Of a DNA stretch of 10,676 nucleotides, positions 5,964 to 10,676 are shown in pieces; positions within the stretch are counted from its first letter, which is position 1, and each line of letters starts with the position of its first letter. The notes under the pieces were generated by a model that did not search any database, was not told the origin of the DNA, and saw only the letters and a program-made list of their open reading frames with translations. The position numbers and the translations under genes are program-made. This DNA comes from an uncultured Bacteroidota bacterium (GTDB lineage Bacteria > Bacteroidota > Bacteroidia > JADZBD01). The stretch spans positions 1-10,676 of the forward strand of contig CALEYQ010000059.1 in assembly GCA_937924855.1 (NCBI GenBank). Direction: 5' to 3'.

Positions 5964-8495
5964 ATGAAAAATTTATTTACTTCTATTCTTGTTTTTTTAT
6001 TTCTAACATTTCCTGTCTTTTCCCAGATTACCTACAATTATACCGGCAGTATGCAGACTTATGTTGTGCCTCCGTGTATAACTTCGGTAACCATTGAGGT
6101 ATATGGTGGCGAGGGAGCCAACTCACAGGACAGACTAACTACAAATGCCACGGGTGGTCGTGGCGCTTATGCAACCGGAACCCTAACGGTTACCGGCGGA
6201 CAAACCTTATACATTTATGTCGGCGGCCAGGGTAATACCAACGGCACCGGAGGATTCAACGGTGGAGGAACCGGCGGAACCTCTTCAGCTGGCTCCAGTT
6301 GCTTTGGTGGCCCTGCTGGTGGAGGCGGTGGCGCATCTGATGTACGATCCGGCGGAACTGCACTTTCAAACCGTGTGATTGTTGGCGGCGGAGGTGGTGG
6401 CTCAGGAAGAGATTATTGCAACGGAACCTGTCAGCCCTGCGGATGCGGAGGCAGCGGAGGAGCCGGAGCCCTTAATGGAATTAATGGTAATGCCGCATTT
6501 AATTGCGGGTATTCCTATCCCGGCACCGGTGTAAATGGTGGCGCGGGAGGATCACAATCCGCTGGTGGAAATGGCGGAACCGGTGACGGAGGCGGTCCTT
6601 CAGGAACTGCCGGTGGTCTTGGAACAGGCGGAAACGGAGCGGGTGGAACTTATGATGTAGCCGGCGGCGGTGGTGGTGGCGGTTACTACGGCGGTGGCGG
6701 TGGTGGCGGCGCTTCAAGCGGCAGTGGTGTTGGCGGCGGTGGCGGCGGTGGCGGATCATCCTACATCGGTGGAGTAACCGCAGGTTCTGTAACCCCAAAC
6801 ATTCGCACCGGAAACGGAATGGTTGTAATTACGCCTAACGGAAGTGCACCGGCCATGCCCGGAGCCATTTCAGGCAACAATCCGGTTTGTGCAGGATCAA
6901 CTCATACTTATACCATTTCTACCGTACCTTTGGCAACTTCTTATACCTGGACAGTTCCAGCCGGTGCTGTTATTAATTCCGGTCAGGGAAGCACAAGTAT
7001 CAATGTTACTTTTGGAAGCACCTCCGGAAATATTTCCGTTTATGCAAGCAATAGCTGCGGTGACAGTCCTATTCAAACCTTATCTGTAACGGTTAACCCA
7101 AATCCAGTTGCCAGCGCATCGGGCGGAGGTAGCATTTGTCCGGGAGATTCAGCCAGTTTAAGTAGTTCCGGTGGAACCGGATATTCCTGGGCCCCCTCAG
7201 GCTCCTTAAACAATAGCACGATTGCAAATCCCATAGCAAGTCCATCAACGGCTACGACTTATACGGTGACGGTTTCGGATGCAAACGGATGCAGCGCAAC
7301 GGCTACTGTTTCAGTAAATTTATTCACCCCTCCAACAATTAGCGCTACAACAAATGCCAATACCGTTTGCAGTGGCTCGCCTGCCAATTTATCGGCAACA
7401 GGGGGCGTAAGTTATGTATGGAATCCCGGTAATATGACCGGAAGTCCGATTACGGTTAATCCCATGGCAAATACAACATATACAGTTACGGGCACGGATG
7501 GAAACGGTTGTACGTCTACCAATACGGTAACTGTTAATGTTTACCCTGATCCAGTAATAAGTGTTTCTTCCAATAACGATTCCATCTGCAGCGGAAGCAC
7601 GGTTTCCTTAAGTGCAAATGGGGGTGTGTCTTATGTTTGGAACCCTGGTAACATGACCGGAAGTCCGGTTACGGTTAATCCTGTGGCAAATACAACTTAT
7701 ACCGTGGTTGGAACCGATGGAAACGGTTGTACTGCTTCAAATACCTATTCTATAGTGGTCTTTCAAAACCCCACCGTATCGGCACTGGCCTCAAGTCCTT
7801 CTATTTGTGCCGGGGATAGCATTTCCTTAACCGGAAGTGGTGCAGTCTCATATGCATGGCAACCCGGAAACCTATCCAGTACCCAGGTTGGAGTTTCTCC
7901 TATTGGCACCACTACATATACTGTAACCGGTACAGATAACAATGGATGTACCGGAACAGCTACCGTTACTGTTGTGGTAAACCAAAATCCTACCGTTACA
8001 TTTGTTGCGCCATTTGATACCGTTTGTCTGAACTGGAATTCCTTTGCACTCACAGGTGGAAGTCCTTCCGGTGGAGCCTATTCGGGTCCCGGCGTTTCTT
8101 CAGGTATGTTTAATCCTTCCGTTGCCGGTCAGGGAACTCATCAGGTTTCTTATACTTATACCGACAGCAGTGGGTGTCCGGGAACAGCTACGGCAAACAT
8201 TTTTGTTTCGGCTTGCACGGGAATAAATGAAATAAGCAGTCTGCCTTTCAGCATTTTCCCCAACCCAGCCCGAGACGAACTCCGGATTCAATTCGCAGGA
8301 AACAATGCCACCCCAACCAATGTTCAGATCGAATTGTGGGATCTGTCCGGAAAAAGTTTCCTCAATGTTTTCGAAAAAGAAATCAATGGGAAAATTCTGG
8401 TGCTTGATGTTTCGAAAATTCCAAATGGAATTTATCAAATCAGAGTTTCATCTGCTGATGCTGCCGGGTTCTCAAAACTTGTAATTACCCGATAA
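5964..8495 (+). CDS. Secreted glycine-rich / Ig-like repeat protein with T9SS sorting domain
   Basis: An 843-residue exported protein. The start is ATG5964, which gives a clean signal peptide (FTSILVFLFLTFPVFS, cleavage near residue 20-21); an in-frame TTG at 5955 is less likely. Residues 23-293 form a glycine-rich domain with a conserved frame: TSVTIEVYGGEGA, TLYIYVGGQG (81-90), GGFNGGG, GGGGGASDVR (119-128), NRVIVGGGGGG (136-146), long polyglycine runs at 234-264, and the closing strand GNGMVVIT. This layout resembles the ALK/LTK glycine-rich module. A PKD-like domain (about 296-378) comes next, then four Ig-like repeats (379-673), each with two Cys, and a further Cys-containing domain (674-750). 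The T9SS type A sorting domain (about 758-843) contains FSIFPNPARDEL and IPNGIYQIRV. It is probably surface-attached or released; ligand and role are unknown. Confidence 0.9.
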   Translation: MKNLFTSILVFLFLTFPVFSQITYNYTGSMQTYVVPPCITSVTIEVYGGEGANSQDRLTTNATGGRGAYATGTLTVTGGQTLYIYVGGQGNTNGTGGFNGGGTGGTSSAGSSCFGGPAGGGGGASDVRSGGTALSNRVIVGGGGGGSGRDYCNGTCQPCGCGGSGGAGALNGINGNAAFNCGYSYPGTGVNGGAGGSQSAGGNGGTGDGGGPSGTAGGLGTGGNGAGGTYDVAGGGGGGGYYGGGGGGGASSGSGVGGGGGGGGSSYIGGVTAGSVTPNIRTGNGMVVITPNGSAPAMPGAISGNNPVCAGSTHTYTISTVPLATSYTWTVPAGAVINSGQGSTSINVTFGSTSGNISVYASNSCGDSPIQTLSVTVNPNPVASASGGGSICPGDSASLSSSGGTGYSWAPSGSLNNSTIANPIASPSTATTYTVTVSDANGCSATATVSVNLFTPPTISATTNANTVCSGSPANLSATGGVSYVWNPGNMTGSPITVNPMANTTYTVTGTDGNGCTSTNTVTVNVYPDPVISVSSNNDSICSGSTVSLSANGGVSYVWNPGNMTGSPVTVNPVANTTYTVVGTDGNGCTASNTYSIVVFQNPTVSALASSPSICAGDSISLTGSGAVSYAWQPGNLSSTQVGVSPIGTTTYTVTGTDNNGCTGTATVTVVVNQNPTVTFVAPFDTVCLNWNSFALTGGSPSGGAYSGPGVSSGMFNPSVAGQGTHQVSYTYTDSSGCPGTATANIFVSACTGINEISSLPFSIFPNPARDELRIQFAGNNATPTNVQIELWDLSGKSFLNVFEKEINGKILVLDVSKIPNGIYQIRVSSADAAGFSKLVITR
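7098..7982 (+). repeat. Four tandem Ig-like repeats (77/73/73 residue spacing)
   Basis: Within the glycine-rich protein gene. The units start near 7098, 7326, 7545 and 7764. The core W residues are at 409, 486, 559 and 632, so the last three are exactly 73 residues (219 bp) apart. Each unit has an early Cys in a C-x-G context (392, 469, 542, 615) and a late Cys in N-x-C or N-G-C (443, 516, 589, 662), plausibly a disulfide. Units 2 and 3 are also very similar at the DNA level, for example around GGTNNATGACCGGAAGTCCG, which indicates a fairly recent internal duplication. They resemble the Ig-like domains often paired with secretion tails in Bacteroidota. Confidence 0.85.
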
Positions 8496-8515
8496 ACTGC
8501 ATTTTGAATTTGCGA

Positions 8516-8544
8516 TTAAAAAGCCCCTTAAATGGGGCTTTTTA
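8516..8544 (+). terminator. rho-independent terminator after the glycine-rich protein gene
   Basis: Stem AAAAAGCCCC (8518-8527) / GGGGCTTTTT (8534-8543) with a six-base loop TTAAAT. The A-tract and T-tract are symmetrical, so it could also work on the opposite strand. It isolates the following surface-protein gene transcriptionally. Confidence 0.9.
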
Positions 8545-8686
8545 ATTTCCCGCCACCTAAATCGGTTTATTCGTCGGAAAAATCGTAGCTTTTATCTACT
8601 CGGAAACTATATAATGGTCAAAATATCAGACTATTACAAAAAAAATTTGTATCTTTTATCCCCACTATTTTTATTCCAATTTAGAT

Positions 8687-10676
8687 TTGGCCAGATTTTT
8701 ACTTTTTTCGCTGTTAGTTTTTGCTCTTGGAACCCGGGTTTTTGCCCAAGCTCCTCCCTGGGTATGGTCAAAAGCCATTTATTCGGGTCAAAACGAAGTT
8801 GCCACCAAAACCTATGTTGACGCCGCCGGGAACACTTTTGTTGTTGGGTATTTCAACGGAGCCAACCTTACTATCAGCCCCCTTCCAAATATTCCAAATT
8901 CCGGTCCAGCGGGCACCTATGATATGTTCCTCGCAAAATTTTCACCTGCCGGAACCCCGATATGGGCAGTAAAGGCCGGGGGTGGGGATGATGATCAGGC
9001 CCTGGATATTACCTTAGACAATACCGGAAATATTTACGTGGTAGGAAAGTTCAAAAGTAACCCCTGTATTTTTTATGGCTCAGTAAACATCAGCGTTTCT
9101 AACACCGGGAATGATGATATGTTCCTGGCAAAATATAACCCCGCCGGGCAAGTTCTGTGGGCTGTAAGCCCAAACGGAACCAATGTTGATGTAGCCAACG
9201 CTGTTACCACAGACAATACCGACGTTTACATTACCGGGTATTTCGCCAATAATCTGGATTTCGGTCCGGGCAATAATTTGTCGGCCGTAAACCAGGAAGA
9301 TATTTTTGTCGCCCGATATTCTGCTGCAGGATCCCTGATCTGGGCCAAATCTCATGGAGGATCCTTCAGAGAAAATGGAAATGGAATAATTGAGGATGGT
9401 AACTTTATTTATGCCACCGGGCATTACGGAAATGCCAATGTTACATTTGACGGAACCCCCTCTATTGTTTTGCCTAACATTGGACTTGATGATATTTGGA
9501 TTGCACAGTTTAACAAATCCAATGGCAGAACCAACTGGGTCAGATCTGCCGGCAGTGCACTTGGAAATGAGGCCGGAATGGGAATTACTAAATCAGGAGG
9601 AAATCTTTTTATCACTGGTTACTTTGCGAATACCAGTTCTTTTGGGGCCCTTAATGTAACTTCCAATGGACTCTCTGATATTTTTATAGCAAAATATGAT
9701 TTTAACGGGAATCCAATTTATGTTCGTGGAGAAGGAGGAACAGGCGACGATTTCGGACTTTCCATTTCCGCTGACAACCTGGGCAATATTTATGGGACAG
9801 GTAGTTTTGCCAACTCGGTCACATTTGGGGGAACCACAACGCTTACTGCTCCTCCTTCCTTAAAATCAATTTTTGTTTCCTCCTATACTAACACAAATGT
9901 ATTCAGGTTTGTGAAAGGTGCCTCAGGGAACAGCAATAATGGCGGCCTCGGAATTCATTCCAACGCCACAGGAAAAGTTGCCATTGCCGGAAGCTATTCG
10001 GTTGCAAATATCACCTTCAGTCCTAATCCTTCCCTAACTTATTTTTCAAACGAAGATGGAATGGTGGCCTTTCTTGATAACTGCAGCCCCCTGGCTTCTA
10101 ACACCATTTCCGCCGCACAAACCATTTGCGCCGGTCAAACTCCTGCGAATTTAACCGGAACCCTTCCCACCGGAGGATCCGGAACATACGCATACCTCTG
10201 GCAACAAAGTCCCGACAACCTTGCATGGTCGCCTGCCTCAGGCACAAATAATCTTCAGAATTATTCATTCCCCGGCCCCCTCTTTGCCAACACCTATTAC
10301 CGGAGAAAAGTTTCATCTACCGGCTGCCCCCAGGATACTTCTACAAGCACCTCCCTGTTAATAACCGTAAATCAGGTTCCCACACCTTCCAATGCAGGTC
10401 CTAACCAAACCATTTGCATTTCTTCCAACAATACTACCATGGCGGGCAATTCTCCAACGGTTGGAACCGGTACATGGACACTTGTGTCGGGAACGGGAAC
10501 CATTACTACGCCCAACTCTCCTTCAACAACGGTTACCGGCCTCGGCCTCGGGGTAAATACTTTTCAGTGGACAATCTCTAACGGTGTTTGTCCGCCTTCT
10601 TCCTCAACCATGACCATCACCGTGGATGACACCCCTACTCCTTCTAACGCGGGTCCCAACCAAACCATTTGTATTT
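8687..10676 (+). CDS. Large secreted beta-propeller / Ig-like repeat protein (3' end outside window)
   Basis: The frame is open from after a TAA at 8612-8614 to the window edge, with no stop: at least 663 codons. No in-frame ATG lies near the N-terminus. I chose TTG8687 because it yields a good signal peptide (ARFLLFSLLVFALGTRVFA, cleavage before QAPPW). Residues about 22-464 hold seven repeats of roughly 63 residues. Each has a D-x-F-[IVL]-A-[KR]-[YF] strand, a W/Y-containing strand, GG, and a [VIL]-x-[GA]-[YFS]-type strand (FVVGYF, IYVVGKF, VYITGYF, IYATGHY, LFITGYF, IYGTGSF, VAIAGSY), like SBBP-type propeller blades. EDGMVAFLDN (about 10051-10080) then appears to supply the missing strand of blade 1. 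Ig/PKD-like domains follow from about 10097, including an 85-residue repeat still running at the edge. A T9SS tail is expected downstream but not seen. An alternative start, ATG8614, is in another frame and would require a frameshift near the T-runs at 8696-8708. Confidence 0.82.
   Translation, partial: MARFLLFSLLVFALGTRVFAQAPPWVWSKAIYSGQNEVATKTYVDAAGNTFVVGYFNGANLTISPLPNIPNSGPAGTYDMFLAKFSPAGTPIWAVKAGGGDDDQALDITLDNTGNIYVVGKFKSNPCIFYGSVNISVSNTGNDDMFLAKYNPAGQVLWAVSPNGTNVDVANAVTTDNTDVYITGYFANNLDFGPGNNLSAVNQEDIFVARYSAAGSLIWAKSHGGSFRENGNGIIEDGNFIYATGHYGNANVTFDGTPSIVLPNIGLDDIWIAQFNKSNGRTNWVRSAGSALGNEAGMGITKSGGNLFITGYFANTSSFGALNVTSNGLSDIFIAKYDFNGNPIYVRGEGGTGDDFGLSISADNLGNIYGTGSFANSVTFGGTTTLTAPPSLKSIFVSSYTNTNVFRFVKGASGNSNNGGLGIHSNATGKVAIAGSYSVANITFSPNPSLTYFSNEDGMVAFLDNCSPLASNTISAAQTICAGQTPANLTGTLPTGGSGTYAYLWQQSPDNLAWSPASGTNNLQNYSFPGPLFANTYYRRKVSSTGCPQDTSTSTSLLITVNQVPTPSNAGPNQTICISSNNTTMAGNSPTVGTGTWTLVSGTGTITTPNSPSTTVTGLGLGVNTFQWTISNGVCPPSSSTMTITVDDTPTPSNAGPNQTICI
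8755..10080 (+). repeat. Seven beta-propeller blade repeats (about 190 bp each)
   Basis: The outer strand ending in [V/I/A]-x-G-[Y/F] recurs near 8836, 9034, 9226, 9407, 9604, 9787 and 9979, a spacing of 180-198 bp. Blades 2-6 begin with the shared D-[MI]-[FW]-[LVI]-A-x-[FY] strand. The eighth such strand, after blade 7, has no partner blade and likely closes the ring with blade 1. DNA identity among blades is low, so the repeats are old. Confidence 0.75.
10378..10676 (+). repeat. 85-residue Ig/PKD-like repeat, one full unit and the start of a second
   Basis: The sequence coding PTPSNAGPNQTICI begins near 10378 and recurs 255 bp later near 10633, where it is cut by the window edge. The unit contains TVGTGTWTLVSGTGTI and GLGVNTFQWTISNGVC. 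The two starts are highly similar at the DNA level (CCTTCYAAYGCRGGTCCYAA), so more copies probably follow outside the window. Confidence 0.8.

Noticed and set aside
6650..6765. Low-complexity glycine tract as a sequencing error or frameshift
   Set aside because: The frame stays open on both sides and leads into well-formed Ig-like and T9SS domains, so the tract is coding.
6499..6798. His/Arg-rich open frame on the minus strand
   Set aside because: It is the reverse-strand shadow of the polyglycine codons of the glycine-rich protein.

Overview
The window looks like a chromosomal piece of a Bacteroidota bacterium. Three proteins or fragments are of the type IX secretion system (T9SS) kind: two end in a T9SS type A C-terminal sorting domain, and a third carries the Ig-like repeats typical of such surface proteins. 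Start codons lack Shine-Dalgarno sequences, and promoter-like sites resemble the TTTG / TAnnTTTG pattern of this phylum. A genus cannot be named from the sequence.

Left end (1-919): a tRNA-Asn(GUU) gene sits inside a small array. Downstream are two near-identical 388-bp tandem units (one mismatch). Each holds a rho-independent terminator, a 102-codon GIY-YIG nuclease gene whose start codon touches the terminator T-tract, and a degenerate copy of the tRNA (D-loop to acceptor end) in which two arm segments are replaced by foreign hairpins. The nuclease gene ends inside this tRNA-derived segment. A third tRNA-derived remnant lies upstream of the tRNA, so the array probably extends beyond the window. 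This is the most unusual part of the window.

920-1465: mostly non-coding. It contains, on the minus strand, an orphan C-terminal T9SS sorting-domain fragment closed off by an in-frame stop, probably a gene relic.

1466-5880: housekeeping genes. A VOC/glyoxalase-like protein ends in a strong terminator. It is followed by a two-gene operon, sucA-sucB, encoding E1 and E2 of the 2-oxoglutarate dehydrogenase complex of the TCA cycle. The two genes are 1 nt apart; the E3 gene is not here.

5964-10676: two large cell-surface or secreted proteins. The first has a signal peptide, a long glycine-rich domain resembling the ALK/LTK glycine-rich module, a PKD-like domain, four Ig-like repeats (three with an exact 73-residue period) and a T9SS sorting domain. 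A terminator follows it. The second runs off the right edge. It has a signal peptide, about seven repeats predicted to form a beta-propeller, then Ig/PKD-like repeats with an 85-residue period. Its start is uncertain: there is no in-frame ATG near the signal peptide. These proteins are likely exported by T9SS and anchored or released at the surface, and have no evident functional link to sucAB.
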